Positions 1 to 7,307 of a stretch of DNA of 10,319 bases are shown piece by piece. Made by a program: the position numbers and the translations under genes. Under the pieces are notes generated by a model that saw nothing but the letters and a program-made list of their open reading frames with translations, made no database searches and was not told where the DNA came from. The stretch comes from Verrucomicrobiales bacterium (lineage in GTDB: Bacteria > Verrucomicrobiota > Verrucomicrobiia > Verrucomicrobiales > DEV007): positions 1-10,319 of the forward strand of contig SLGN01000245.1 of the NCBI GenBank assembly GCA_007123695.1. The letters are read 5' to 3'. Positions within the stretch are counted from its first letter, which is position 1. Each line of letters opens with the position of its first letter.

Positions 1-2
1 AC

Positions 3-191
3 CTCGCCCCCGATCCCGCCCACCGCGAACGGGTCGAGGCGATGAACGCGCGCCTCTTCGACCTGCTCGGCGCGAGCGGCGGCGAAAACCTGCCCCTGCT
101 GCGCGACCGGGGCGAGATCTACCCCTACCGCCATCGCGAGGGCTCTGCGCAGGCGCCTTTTCCCGACCTTTTCTACAGCACCCCCGAATGA
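3..191 (+). CDS. Probable sulfatase, C-terminal fragment (5' end outside window)
   Basis: Frame 3 is open from the window edge to a TGA at 189-191, giving 62 residues. The fragment begins with a D-P-A-H-R-E-R segment, followed by an amphipathic helix (VEAMNARLFDLLGASGG), then an LRDRGE motif, and ends with FPDLFYSTPE. In the arylsulfatase family (alkaline phosphatase superfamily), proteins often end with a 'nnLA.dP.....m...L..wL' segment followed by a short arginine-rich tail, and this fits well. The catalytic formylglycine motif and metal ligands lie upstream of the window, so the assignment rests on the tail alone. The stop codon overlaps the next start as ATGA, which suggests translational coupling with the downstream exported esterase. 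A sulfatase plus a carbohydrate-type esterase would suit breakdown of sulfated, acylated polysaccharide, which is inference. Confidence 0.55.
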   Translation, partial: LAPDPAHRERVEAMNARLFDLLGASGGENLPLLRDRGEIYPYRHREGSAQAPFPDLFYSTPE

Positions 192-1291
192 AGAAGACAC
201 TCCTCCGTTCGCCCTTGTGCAGACCAGCGCTGCGCCGCAGTCCGCGCCTTCTCGCCGCCGCGCTGCTGTGCCTCTTCGCCGTACCGGCGTCCGCTGCGGA
301 CGAGGGGAAAAAAGGTGCCGGCGAAAGCGACGAGGAGATCGCAGCGATCGCCGGCGATCTCCCCCCGGCGGGCGGGGCCGCCGACCGCTTCGGCGAGCAG
401 ATCGCAGCCGCCCTCGACACTCCGGCCGTCTCGCCCGCGGGGACCGCCGCCTCGCACGTCGATCTCGCCTACGGCGAACATCCCCGCCAGCGCTTCGACC
501 TCTGGCTGGCGGAAGGCGACGGACCGAGGCCCCTCGCCGTCTTCATCCACGGCGGCGGGTTCCGGCGCGGGGACAAGGCCCTGCTGCGCCGCTCGGCCTT
601 CCTCGACCGCTTGCTCGCCGCGGGCATCTCGGTGGCGGGGCTCAACTACCGCTTTTCGAAGCAGCATCCCGAGGGCACTCTCGGCAGCCTGCGGGACATC
701 GCCCGCGGCGTGCAGCATCTGCGGCACCATGCCGCCGAATACGGGATCGACGGATCGCGCGTCGGCGCCTTCGGAGGTTCCGCCGGCGGCGCCGCCTCGC
801 TGTGGCTCGCCTTCCGCGACGATCTCGCCGAGCCCGACTCGACGGACCCGGTCGCCCGCCAGTCGAGCCGCATCGCCTGTGCCGGGGCCATGGCCGCTCC
901 CGCCACCCTCGATCTGCTCGCATGGCGCGAGATCCTCGGCATCTCCGAACGCCAGATGCTCCGGGCGGCGGCGTCCTTCGGCGTCCGCGACGAGTCCGAA
1001 CTCCGCTCTGCGGCAGCCGAGGAGCTGCGCCGCGAGGCCGACTTCCGCGCCCTGCTTTCTCCCGGCGACTCCCCGTTCTACATGAGGAACGGCGATCCCG
1101 ACGAGCCGCCCGAAGGCGTCGGCCCGATGGCCCACCATCCCCGGCACGCGCGGGTTCTCAAGGAACGCGCCGACGCAGTCGGCGTCGAGGCGGTGGTCTA
1201 CGCGCCCGGCCTAGGTCTCGAAGACCCCTCCGGCGAGGACCTCGTAGCCTTCTTCGTGCGGCATCTGCGGTCCTCCGGCGGGAAGGAGTAG
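188..1291 (+). CDS. Secreted alpha/beta-hydrolase (esterase/lipase type)
   Basis: This 367-residue protein starts with a signal peptide: basic residues to about 20, hydrophobic core 21-33, and a likely cleavage site ASA|AD after residue 36. The mature protein has an acidic, alanine-rich spacer and then an alpha/beta-hydrolase fold. HGGGF at 121-125 is the oxyanion-hole motif of the acetyl-hydrolase/BD-FAE-like esterases, and G-G-S-A-G-G at 196-201 is the nucleophile elbow with Ser198. The C-terminal part contains an M-A-H-H-P-R-H segment (314-320) and ends at a probable last helix. The usual 'GxGH' stretch that supplies the catalytic histidine reads YAPGLGLEDPSGEDL here, so His316 or His317 may serve, or activity may be altered. 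The start at 188 is supported by the signal peptide and the ATGA overlap with the sulfatase stop; no Shine-Dalgarno sequence is visible. The substrate is unknown; carbohydrate esters are plausible. Confidence 0.85.
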   Translation: MKKTLLRSPLCRPALRRSPRLLAAALLCLFAVPASAADEGKKGAGESDEEIAAIAGDLPPAGGAADRFGEQIAAALDTPAVSPAGTAASHVDLAYGEHPRQRFDLWLAEGDGPRPLAVFIHGGGFRRGDKALLRRSAFLDRLLAAGISVAGLNYRFSKQHPEGTLGSLRDIARGVQHLRHHAAEYGIDGSRVGAFGGSAGGAASLWLAFRDDLAEPDSTDPVARQSSRIACAGAMAAPATLDLLAWREILGISERQMLRAAASFGVRDESELRSAAAEELRREADFRALLSPGDSPFYMRNGDPDEPPEGVGPMAHHPRHARVLKERADAVGVEAVVYAPGLGLEDPSGEDLVAFFVRHLRSSGGKE

Positions 1292-1305
1292 CCCGCCGGA
1301 GGACC
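1269..1305. terminator. Perfect 14-bp inverted repeat between convergent genes, probable bidirectional terminator
   Basis: GGTCCTCCGGCGGG (1269-1282) is followed by a 9-base spacer and its exact reverse complement CCCGCCGGAGGACC (1292-1305). The plus-strand esterase stop TAG (1289-1291) is in the loop, and the last base of the minus-strand DUF1501 stop (1305-1307) lies on the outer edge of the right arm. The stem is very GC-rich and can form in either transcript. No T-run follows on either strand, so it is not a textbook intrinsic terminator. It may be a U-less terminator, a 3'-end stabiliser, or a Rho-independent block to antisense read-through. Confidence 0.7.
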
Positions 1306-2594
1306 TAGCCGAACAGCTCCGCCACCGGGGTGCCCTGGTCGGTGATGGGAACGGGGCGGGATCCGTCGTAGATCTCCTTGCGCGGATCGATGCCGAGGGC
1401 GGCATGGATGGTGGCGTGGAAATCGGGAATCGAGACGGGCTTTTCGAGGATTTCCTTGGAAAGTTCGTCGGTCGTGCCGTAGGCGCCGCAGTGCTTCAGC
1501 CCGCCGCCGGCGAGCACGAGGCTGAAGGCCGTGCCCTGGTGGCCGCGCCCTCCGCGTCCGTCGTAGGCGGCCGGCCGGCCGAACTCCGTGCCGATGGCGA
1601 CGAGGGTGCGGTCGAGCAGCTTCTTGTTCTCCAGATCGGAGATCAGGGCGGACAGGGCGATGTCGAGTTCCTTGATCAGGAGGTGCTGGTTCTGCTGGCC
1701 TTCGTTGTGGGTGTCCCACCCGGTGCCGTTGATGAAGTTCAGGTTGTGCGACACCTCGATGAAGCGCACCCCGGACTGGACGAGGCGGCGGGAAAGGAGG
1801 CAGCGCTGCCCGAACTCGCCGCCGTAGAGCTCGCGCAGCGATCCCGGCTCGGAGGAAAGGTCGAACCAGCGCATGAAGTCGGGTCCGGCGAGGCGGAGGG
1901 CCTCGCGCTGGGCCTCCGCGTAGCGCGAGGGGAGCGAGGCGGATTCGACGCGCGCGGCGATGGGCTGGAGCAGGGCCTCGCGGCGGGCGGCGCGGTCGTC
2001 GTCGATCCCTTCGGGCCGGGAGAAGCCCGCCGGTCCGCTCTCGGTGTCGGTCAGGTAGACGTAGCCGGCCTTGGCGCCGAGAAAGCCGGGTCCGCGGCTC
2101 ACGTTGGGATAGCCGATCAGCATGTAGGCGGGCACGTCGGGGTTCGCCGCGCCGCGCTGGTCGGCCACGATGGAGCCGATCGAGGGATAGGTGGTGCTGC
2201 CGCTGACGAGCCGGCCGGTGTGGACGTAGTTCGTCGCGAAGGCGTGCTCGTCGATGATGTGGTGGTTCACCGTGCGGACGACGGTGAGCCGCTCGGCCAG
2301 CTTCGCGGTGCGGGGCAGGTGCTCGCAGAACTGGACGCCCGGCACCGCCGTGTCGATGGATGCGTATTCCGATCCCGCGATCTTGGGACTCGCCTTGGAA
2401 TTGCCGCGGCGCTTCGGGTCGAAGGTGTCGATCTGGGCCATGCCGCCGCCGAGCCAGATGAAGATGCAGTGCTCGGCCTGTCCTTTCGGCAGGCTGACGG
2501 AGCTGCCGGTGCTGGCGCCGAGGCTGCGGGAAAGGGCGAGGGGGGCGCCCCCGGCGAGGAGGCTGCTGCGTTGGAGGAATTTGCGTCGGTTCAT
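1305..2594 (-). CDS. DUF1501 family protein, Tat-exported
   Basis: The 429-residue protein begins [16 protein letters not shown], a twin-arginine type signal (R3-R4 followed by K-F-L and a hydrophobic stretch), so it is probably exported folded. The DUF1501 core (alkaline phosphatase superfamily-like) is recognisable from [15 protein letters not shown] (47-61), HHIIDEH (111-117), TEFGR (336-340) and a C-terminal region with LAGGG, YGTTDE and [13 protein letters not shown]. The common 'GRDHW' metal-site motif reads GRGHQ (349-353), so one acidic ligand position may differ. The frame is open upstream to 2753, but the start at 2594 is chosen because the Tat signal begins exactly there. It lies 25 bases after the LamG-cytochrome gene, a pairing seen widely in Planctomycetota and Verrucomicrobiota. 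No Shine-Dalgarno sequence is visible. The biochemical function of the family is not established. Confidence 0.9.
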   Translation of the reverse strand: MNRRKFLQRSSLLAGGAPLALSRSLGASTGSSVSLPKGQAEHCIFIWLGGGMAQIDTFDPKRRGNSKASPKIAGSEYASIDTAVPGVQFCEHLPRTAKLAERLTVVRTVNHHIIDEHAFATNYVHTGRLVSGSTTYPSIGSIVADQRGAANPDVPAYMLIGYPNVSRGPGFLGAKAGYVYLTDTESGPAGFSRPEGIDDDRAARREALLQPIAARVESASLPSRYAEAQREALRLAGPDFMRWFDLSSEPGSLRELYGGEFGQRCLLSRRLVQSGVRFIEVSHNLNFINGTGWDTHNEGQQNQHLLIKELDIALSALISDLENKKLLDRTLVAIGTEFGRPAAYDGRGGRGHQGTAFSLVLAGGGLKHCGAYGTTDELSKEILEKPVSIPDFHATIHAALGIDPRKEIYDGSRPVPITDQGTPVAELFG

Positions 2595-2619
2595 GGTCGG
2601 GTCGGGAAAAGGGGTGATT

Positions 2620-5600
2620 TCAGGGAGCGTAGATCCACTCGGGCGAGTTGAGCATGGCCCAGAGGACGTCCTCGAGCCGGCTGCGCCAATCGTCGGCGAG
2701 CGCGGTGGTCGGCGGGTCGCCACGGCGGGCTTGCTCCTCTTTCTCGGTAGCAAGGGCGTTGGCGGGACCGTCGAGGTGGTTCGACCAGCTCACGAAGCGG
2801 ACCGGCTCGCGCTTGGCCGGCTCCGGCGCGGGGCGGGCCGACTCGGGCACGATGCGTTCGCCGAAGCCCTCGGCGAGCAGGGAAACGTAGCGCTCGCGCT
2901 CGTGGGCGGAGGGCTCGCGGGTGAGGAGGCGCAGGTAGAGCCTATCGACGAGTTCCTCGGGCGAGCCGGCCTCGAGCGCCAGGGCGGTGAGTCCGTGGCG
3001 GTCGCTCAGCCGGGTCAGCCAGATGCCCATGGTGCCGTTGGCGAGAATGGCGGGCTGAAGCACGTTCGGCTCGGCCTCGCGCGAGTGGATGGACTCCTGC
3101 CGCGAGCCGCGCCATCCGAAGGTCTCCATCAGGCTGGCCACCGCCTGGACGCGGGGCAGGGAAAGGCTGGGCCGGTCGCGCTCGTTCGAGGTCGAGGCGA
3201 GCATCCAGGCCCGGCGCGGCTTGCCGAGGGTGATGGAACTGCTGAGGACGCGCACGCTGTCGATGTCGAGGCTGACTTCCTCGAGATCGAAAGGCGCCCC
3301 GGTGGCGGCGAAGAGCGAATCGACGATCCTCTCGGCGTCGAGGCGGCGCGGAGCGGGCGCGATGAAGAGCGGGCTGGGACCGGCGAGCAGGGGATCGACG
3401 GCCCGCTGGTAGGCGTGCGATCCGAGGATGATGCGGGCGACGGCCTTCAAGTCGTAGTCGTGGCGCACCAGCTCGAGGCCGAGCCACTCGAGCAGTTCGG
3501 GGTGGGAGGGCTCGGTCTTTTCCCAGTCGCCGACGCTCTCGACGATGCCCCGGCCCATCAGCTGCTCCCAGATGCGGTTGACCATCACCTGGGCGAAGCG
3601 TCGGTTCTCGGGCGCGGTCACGAGAGCGGCGAGGCGGTCGCGGGGGTCGTCGGGGCGCTCGGCGAGGGCGGCGGCGCTTTCTTCGTCGGCGAATTCGGGA
3701 AAGGGCCAGGCGGGCGCGACTTCCGCACCCGGCTGCAGGGTCACCTCGATCAACGGCGCCCGCCCGGTCTGGTGGATGCGGTCCATCGGCACGCTGCTCG
3801 ACTCCGGCAGCTTGATGGAGGACTTCTTCATCATCGCCGCGAGCTGGAAGAGGTCCTCCTGCTTCGAGACGTGGGCGGGGGCGTCGTGGCAGCGGGCGCA
3901 CTTCATCTCGACGCCGAGGAAGGTGGAGGCGACGATCATCCCCTTGGCCGCCATCGGCACGTCGTTCTGCGAGGCGGTGGCGAAGCCGGCGGGACCTCCG
4001 AAGCGCTCGCTGCCCTCTATGCGGAGCAATTCGGTGGCGAGCAGGTCGGCGGGCTTGTTGTCGAGGAGGGACTCGTGCAGCCACCAACGGAAGGGGCCGG
4101 TGTTGTTCAGGGTCGGGTTGATGATGTTGGGATTCTCGGCGAGGGCATCCTGCCAGACCCCCATCCAGCGGTCGGCCCAGCGCGGATCCTCCAGCAGCCG
4201 GTCGATGGCGGGTTCGCGCCGCTCGTCCTCCGTCTCGGAGAGGAAACGGTCGATCTCGGCCTCGGTGGGGGGGACGCCGACGGTGTCGAGGTGGACGCGG
4301 CGGAGGAAGGCGAGATCCTCGGCCAGCGGGGTCGGTTCGAAACGGGCCACGTCGAACTGCGGCCACGCGGCCCCCTCGTCGATCCAGCGCTCCAGCAGAT
4401 CGACTTCCGCCTCGGTCAGGGGATCGCCCTTCGGCGGCATGATGTCGTCGCCCGCGTCGGCGGCGACCCGGTGGATCAGGGGGCTGGCCCCGGAATCTCC
4501 CGGTTCGATGGCGGGCCCCTCCGACTTGCCGCCTTCGAGGGCGGCGGCGTGGAGATCGAGCCGCAGCCCGCCCTTGGCCTTGCCGCCCTGGTGGCAGCTG
4601 TAGCATTTCGCCTCGAGCAGGGGCTGGATCTCACCGAAGTAGTCGACCGAAGAGGCCCGCGCGGCGGCGAGGGCGGATTTCGTCTGCTCGATGCGCTCGG
4701 CGAGGAAATGGTCGATGGCGTTGTGGGCGGGGTAGCCCTCGGGCAGCGCGGGCACGGCGACGGGCTCGACCGATTCGAGCCAGCGGCGCGCCGCCTCGCG
4801 ACGGCCCGCCCAGTAGGGGGCGCTCTCGACGCGGCGTGCGGCGCGCGCCTGCGCGTTGGTGCGGTCGAGCCAGGCCCGCCTCTCGCTCTCGTAGACGGCC
4901 CAGCCCGCGTCGGTGTAGTCCACGCGGCGGGCGCCGGGACCGAGCAAGCTCCAGCTCTCGCTGCCTTCCGGCGAAATGGCGGCGACAGTCTCGCCGAATT
5001 CGGGTCGGCGCTTGCTCTTGCCGGCGACGCCCCCGACGAGGGTCTCGAGCACCACGAAATGTTCGCCGCCTTCCGTCTCGAACTCGCACCAGGCCTCGCG
5101 GTTGCCGGGAGGCGCGAAGCGGAAGTCGGGACCGAGGTCGAGGTATTCGTCCTGCTCGGAAAGGAGCCCGTGGCCGCCGGTGTCGGACCTCGGGAAGGGG
5201 TTCTCGAGGACGAGTTCGCCGTCGATGTGCAGCTTGGCCGGGCCGCGGCTTCGGATGAGTAGGCGGTGCTTTCCGGCGGGCAGCTCGACGAGGGCGGAGG
5301 CGCGGAAATGCGACGGATTGGCGCGGTCGGCCCGGACTCCCGTGGAGACATACTTCTGCGGCCAGTCGAAGAAACCGAAGGCCTCCTCGTGGTAGGTCTC
5401 GGTGACCTCGGGATCCTCGGGCCAGGAGTTCGCCTCGGGCACGCCCTCTTCGCTGATCTGGACGAGGACGCCGCCCGGCGGGACCATCTCCGGAGTCACC
5501 GGCGGAGGCGGCGGCACGAAGGTGTAGCGAGACTCGAGTTCAACAGGGTTAGGTGCGCCGCGATACAGGGTCAGGTCGTCCATCCGGCCGTTGAAGGACT

Positions 5601-6333
5601 CGCCGCCGCTGCGACGGTAGCCGGTGCCCACGACGAGGTCGTCGGCGTCGGTCACCGGACCGAGATCGGTCGCGCCGCCCATGTCCCAGACGCCCTCGGT
5701 GGCCTTCCCGTCGATGAGCACGCGCAGGCTGTCCTGCTCGCCGAAGGTGTAGACCACCGCGACATGGTGCCATCCCGAGAGCGGGACGGTCGCCTTGCTC
5801 CACCAGCGGTGCCAGTTCCGCTTGCCGTCCTTCGCCGGGTCCACGCTGGTGAAGAGGAAACCGACCTCCGCCCCTGCCGGGGTGCCCTTGAGCCGCACCG
5901 CGTAGTTCTGGTTCATCTCGCCGAGGTCGGCTCCGAGCTTGCCGTGGCGTCCTTTCCCGATCAGGTAGGCCATGGCGCCGGTCTTGAGATCGTCGATCTT
6001 GACCCAAGCCTCGAAGCCGAAGGTGTCGCCGAGGCCGTAGCGCAGATCGGCGGGGCCGCCGCGTTCGGCGTCCTTCACCACGAGAAAGGATTCGCCGTGG
6101 GCGAAACGGCCCGCCTCGTTGTCGTCGGCGAAGCCGGGGTAGCGCGGCGGCCGCGGACCCTCGACGCCCTCGGCCCTTCCCGTCTTGCCCTGCCATTCGC
6201 CGGCTTCCTCGGCACCGTCGAAGTCCCATCGCAGCACCGTCTCCGGCGCGGCGAAAACGGCGGTGGCTCCGGCGCAAAGAAATGCCCCGAGAGCGAGGGC
6301 GGAAAGGAGGGTCTGGGAAAGGGGTCGAGTCAT
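2620..6333 (-). CDS. Exported LamG / planctomycete-type cytochrome c (PSCyt1-DUF1549-DUF1553) protein
   Basis: The 1237-residue protein has a signal peptide (hydrophobic core 9-25, cleavage near AVFAA, 25-29). A LamG/concanavalin A-like domain (about 33-258) carries typical elements such as [18 protein letters not shown] and [13 protein letters not shown] polyproline linker (274-278) leads to a beta-rich, PA14-like region (about 345-435). PSCyt1 follows (about 565-660), with haem motif CYSCH (577-581) and a likely distal methionine in IMPPKGD (Met632). DUF1549/PSCyt2 (about 665-860) holds a second haem motif, CARCH (812-816). DUF1553/PSD1 (about 895-1235) includes [14 protein letters not shown] and the SHPELLEWL segment. 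The start at 6333 places the signal peptide at the N terminus and has GGAAGGG just upstream, the best ribosome-binding site in the window; a GTG immediately before (6336) is an alternative. It is probably an envelope dihaem protein, with unknown substrate. It forms a pair with the DUF1501 gene behind it. Confidence 0.93.
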   Translation of the reverse strand: MTRPLSQTLLSALALGAFLCAGATAVFAAPETVLRWDFDGAEEAGEWQGKTGRAEGVEGPRPPRYPGFADDNEAGRFAHGESFLVVKDAERGGPADLRYGLGDTFGFEAWVKIDDLKTGAMAYLIGKGRHGKLGADLGEMNQNYAVRLKGTPAGAEVGFLFTSVDPAKDGKRNWHRWWSKATVPLSGWHHVAVVYTFGEQDSLRVLIDGKATEGVWDMGGATDLGPVTDADDLVVGTGYRRSGGESFNGRMDDLTLYRGAPNPVELESRYTFVPPPPPVTPEMVPPGGVLVQISEEGVPEANSWPEDPEVTETYHEEAFGFFDWPQKYVSTGVRADRANPSHFRASALVELPAGKHRLLIRSRGPAKLHIDGELVLENPFPRSDTGGHGLLSEQDEYLDLGPDFRFAPPGNREAWCEFETEGGEHFVVLETLVGGVAGKSKRRPEFGETVAAISPEGSESWSLLGPGARRVDYTDAGWAVYESERRAWLDRTNAQARAARRVESAPYWAGRREAARRWLESVEPVAVPALPEGYPAHNAIDHFLAERIEQTKSALAAARASSVDYFGEIQPLLEAKCYSCHQGGKAKGGLRLDLHAAALEGGKSEGPAIEPGDSGASPLIHRVAADAGDDIMPPKGDPLTEAEVDLLERWIDEGAAWPQFDVARFEPTPLAEDLAFLRRVHLDTVGVPPTEAEIDRFLSETEDERREPAIDRLLEDPRWADRWMGVWQDALAENPNIINPTLNNTGPFRWWLHESLLDNKPADLLATELLRIEGSERFGGPAGFATASQNDVPMAAKGMIVASTFLGVEMKCARCHDAPAHVSKQEDLFQLAAMMKKSSIKLPESSSVPMDRIHQTGRAPLIEVTLQPGAEVAPAWPFPEFADEESAAALAERPDDPRDRLAALVTAPENRRFAQVMVNRIWEQLMGRGIVESVGDWEKTEPSHPELLEWLGLELVRHDYDLKAVARIILGSHAYQRAVDPLLAGPSPLFIAPAPRRLDAERIVDSLFAATGAPFDLEEVSLDIDSVRVLSSSITLGKPRRAWMLASTSNERDRPSLSLPRVQAVASLMETFGWRGSRQESIHSREAEPNVLQPAILANGTMGIWLTRLSDRHGLTALALEAGSPEELVDRLYLRLLTREPSAHERERYVSLLAEGFGERIVPESARPAPEPAKREPVRFVSWSNHLDGPANALATEKEEQARRGDPPTTALADDWRSRLEDVLWAMLNSPEWIYAP

Positions 6334-6353
6334 CACCCTTCCAGCATACACCC
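6334..6353 (-). promoter_or_regulatory. Shine-Dalgarno-like sequence of the LamG-cytochrome gene
   Basis: Read on the minus strand, the bases before the ATG are CTGGAAGGGTG-ATG. GGAAGGG is a purine-rich match to the anti-SD sequence, slightly close to the start (about 3 bases). It supports 6333 over the more distal ATG at 6372, which would place 13 polar residues before the signal peptide. It is notable because the other starts in the window lack such a motif. Confidence 0.5.
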
Positions 6354-6438
6354 GGTTGCGGGCGGTCTGCATCCCCGCGCGACTACCACTTTTGTGGGGA
6401 CACGATCGCGTAGCGCCCCGATGCCGCGCGGGCGGGCG

Positions 6439-6462
6439 GAGGTCGGGAAAAGGCCCGGCCTC
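6439..6462 (-). terminator. Imperfect hairpin at the end of the DUF3817 gene
   Basis: On the minus strand GAGG-C-CGGG pairs with CCCG-A-CCTC around a six-base loop (CCTTTT): eight pairs with one mismatch, starting inside the DUF3817 stop codon. No T-run follows, and the GC-rich context makes chance stems common. It could partially separate the housekeeping genes from the cytochrome gene downstream. Confidence 0.25.
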
Positions 6463-6769
6463 AGGCGGTTTCGAGAGTCCGCAGGCGCCGGTCGAGGAAG
6501 AACGGGGCGAAGGGGACGAGAGCGCAGACGAAGACGACGACGCACCAAGTGAAGGAGAGAACGCGACGCAACAGGCACTCCAGCAAGCAGATGCAGAGAG
6601 CGACGAAAAACAGCCCGTGGAGAGAGCCGACGACCGTCACCGCGAGAGGCATGCCGGCCGCATACTTCAGGGGCATCGCGACCCCGAGCAGGAGCAGGTA
6701 GGAAGCGCCGTCCAGCAGCGAGGCGAGACGCAGCCGATCCAGCGCTTTGGCGAGGGGGTGGAGCGACAT
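6461..6769 (-). CDS. DUF3817 family small integral membrane protein
   Basis: This 102-residue protein has three predicted membrane segments (about 23-39, 42-67 and 71-92) and an N-terminal helix with LDRLRLASLLDGASYLLLL. The pattern matches DUF3817: a 'R...A..(E/D)G.S.LLL' start, the conserved MPLKY (32-36), a G-x-x-HG motif (48-52), and an ending P-F-x-P-F-F-L-x-R-R-L. The family is a widespread inner-membrane protein, sometimes fused to or near other transporters, without an assigned biochemical role. The position normally occupied by glutamate in the 'EG' motif is Asp20. The gene follows rpsF by 168 bases on the same strand and precedes the cytochrome gene by 127 bases, so co-transcription is possible but not tight. 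No Shine-Dalgarno sequence is visible before the ATG. Confidence 0.85.
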   Translation of the reverse strand: MSLHPLAKALDRLRLASLLDGASYLLLLGVAMPLKYAAGMPLAVTVVGSLHGLFFVALCICLLECLLRRVLSFTWCVVVFVCALVPFAPFFLDRRLRTLETA

Positions 6770-6897
6770 TGCTGCGGCGGGGTATCCTTTGCGAGTGCCT
6801 TGGAGGTCTCATGCGTGAGCAAGCCCGGCGACGCCCCGGATCGAAACCCTCCCGCCGGGATCCATGCCGCAAGCGAGCGTCGCGGACAGGTCGCGTC

Positions 6898-6939
6898 GAT
6901 CGCGAACGACGAATCGAATCGGACCGGTCCGTCGCGATC
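6898..6939 (-). terminator. Nested inverted repeat immediately after rpsF
   Basis: GATCGCGA (6898-6905) and TCGCGATC (6932-6939) form a perfect 8-bp stem. The 26-base interval contains a second perfect palindrome, CGGACCGGTCCG (6920-6931), which can fold as a 4-bp stem with a 4-base loop. The outer arm begins within the rpsF stop codon (6938-6940). There is no T-run, so it is a candidate U-less terminator or 3'-end stabiliser. The rest of the gap 6770-6937 shows no gene, tRNA or clear promoter. Confidence 0.35.
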
Positions 6940-7225
6940 AGATCCGGCGGTAGTGCTGGAGCATGATCTGGTCGTTGAGCTTGAGATGGGTCTCAACCTC
7001 CTTGAGTTCGGCCGGTTCGGCCTCGAAGCGATACTGCACGTAGTAGCCGTGGCTCTGCTTGGCGTGGTTCGTGTAGGCGAACTCCTTCCGGCCGAGACGG
7101 TCGATCTGCTCGAGCACGGCTCCGCTGGACTCGAGTTCCTTGGTGATCTTGCCGACCATCTCGTCGACGCTGTCCTCCTGCCCTTGGAGCTTGAGGATGT
7201 AGACTCCTTCGTATTTGCGTTTCAT
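6938..7225 (-). CDS. rpsF: 30S ribosomal protein S6 (bS6)
   Basis: This 95-residue protein matches S6 over its full length: KRKYEGVYIL as the first beta strand, a helix with DEMVGKITKELESSGA, the conserved GRKEFAY segment, a HGYYVQYRFEAEP strand, and a C-terminal L-N-D-Q-I-M-L-Q-H-Y segment. S6 binds the central domain of 16S rRNA with S18 on the small-subunit platform. The size is at the short end of the family, without the acidic C-terminal tail of the enterobacterial protein. It is transcribed after pth with an 82-base gap, which holds a possible leader hairpin. The usual companions ssb, rpsR and rplI do not follow; the next gene is DUF3817. No Shine-Dalgarno motif precedes the ATG. Confidence 0.95.
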   Translation of the reverse strand: MKRKYEGVYILKLQGQEDSVDEMVGKITKELESSGAVLEQIDRLGRKEFAYTNHAKQSHGYYVQYRFEAEPAELKEVETHLKLNDQIMLQHYRRI

Positions 7226-7266
7226 GTCGTAGGCGATGCTGCTGGGGTGTTTGTCTGGATCGGCCG

Positions 7267-7303
7267 CGTCCTGCGAACCGCGTTTGTCGGCGCGCGGCGG
7301 ACG
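7267..7303 (-). promoter_or_regulatory. Possible structured leader of rpsF
   Basis: In the pth-rpsF gap the minus-strand RNA can fold as CGUCC / GGACG (outer 5 bp), an asymmetric internal loop (G opposite UUCGCA), CCGCG / CGCGG (inner 5 bp) and a ten-base loop containing CCG. rpsF leaders in many bacteria carry an S6:S18-binding stem with a conserved CCG and an asymmetric bulge. The general shape is similar, but here the CCG is in the apical loop, so a match to the known motif is not shown. The high GC content makes chance stems likely. Confidence 0.3.
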
Positions 7304-7307
7304 AGCT

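Noticed and set aside
173..1147. A 324-residue minus-strand frame opposite the esterase
   Set aside because: It has no recognisable domain, and the plus strand carries a signal peptide and hydrolase motifs.
1404..2651. A 415-residue plus-strand frame opposite DUF1501
   Set aside because: Antisense shadow of a well-recognised family; no start signal and no motif.
2595..2753. N-terminal extension of the DUF1501 protein
   Set aside because: It would overlap the cytochrome gene and put 53 residues before the Tat signal.
2254..5262. A 1002-residue open frame on the plus strand opposite the cytochrome gene
   Set aside because: The sequence is low-complexity, Gly/Val/Glu-rich, with no domain, and mirrors codons of a clear dihaem protein. 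Long antisense frames are expected at this GC content.
6334..6372. Start of the cytochrome gene at 6372
   Set aside because: It would put 13 polar residues ahead of the signal peptide, while 6333 has a Shine-Dalgarno-like sequence.
6386..6397. Small hairpin CCAC-TTTT-GTGG upstream of the cytochrome gene
   Set aside because: Only four pairs, not placed as a terminator or a clear operator; expected by chance.
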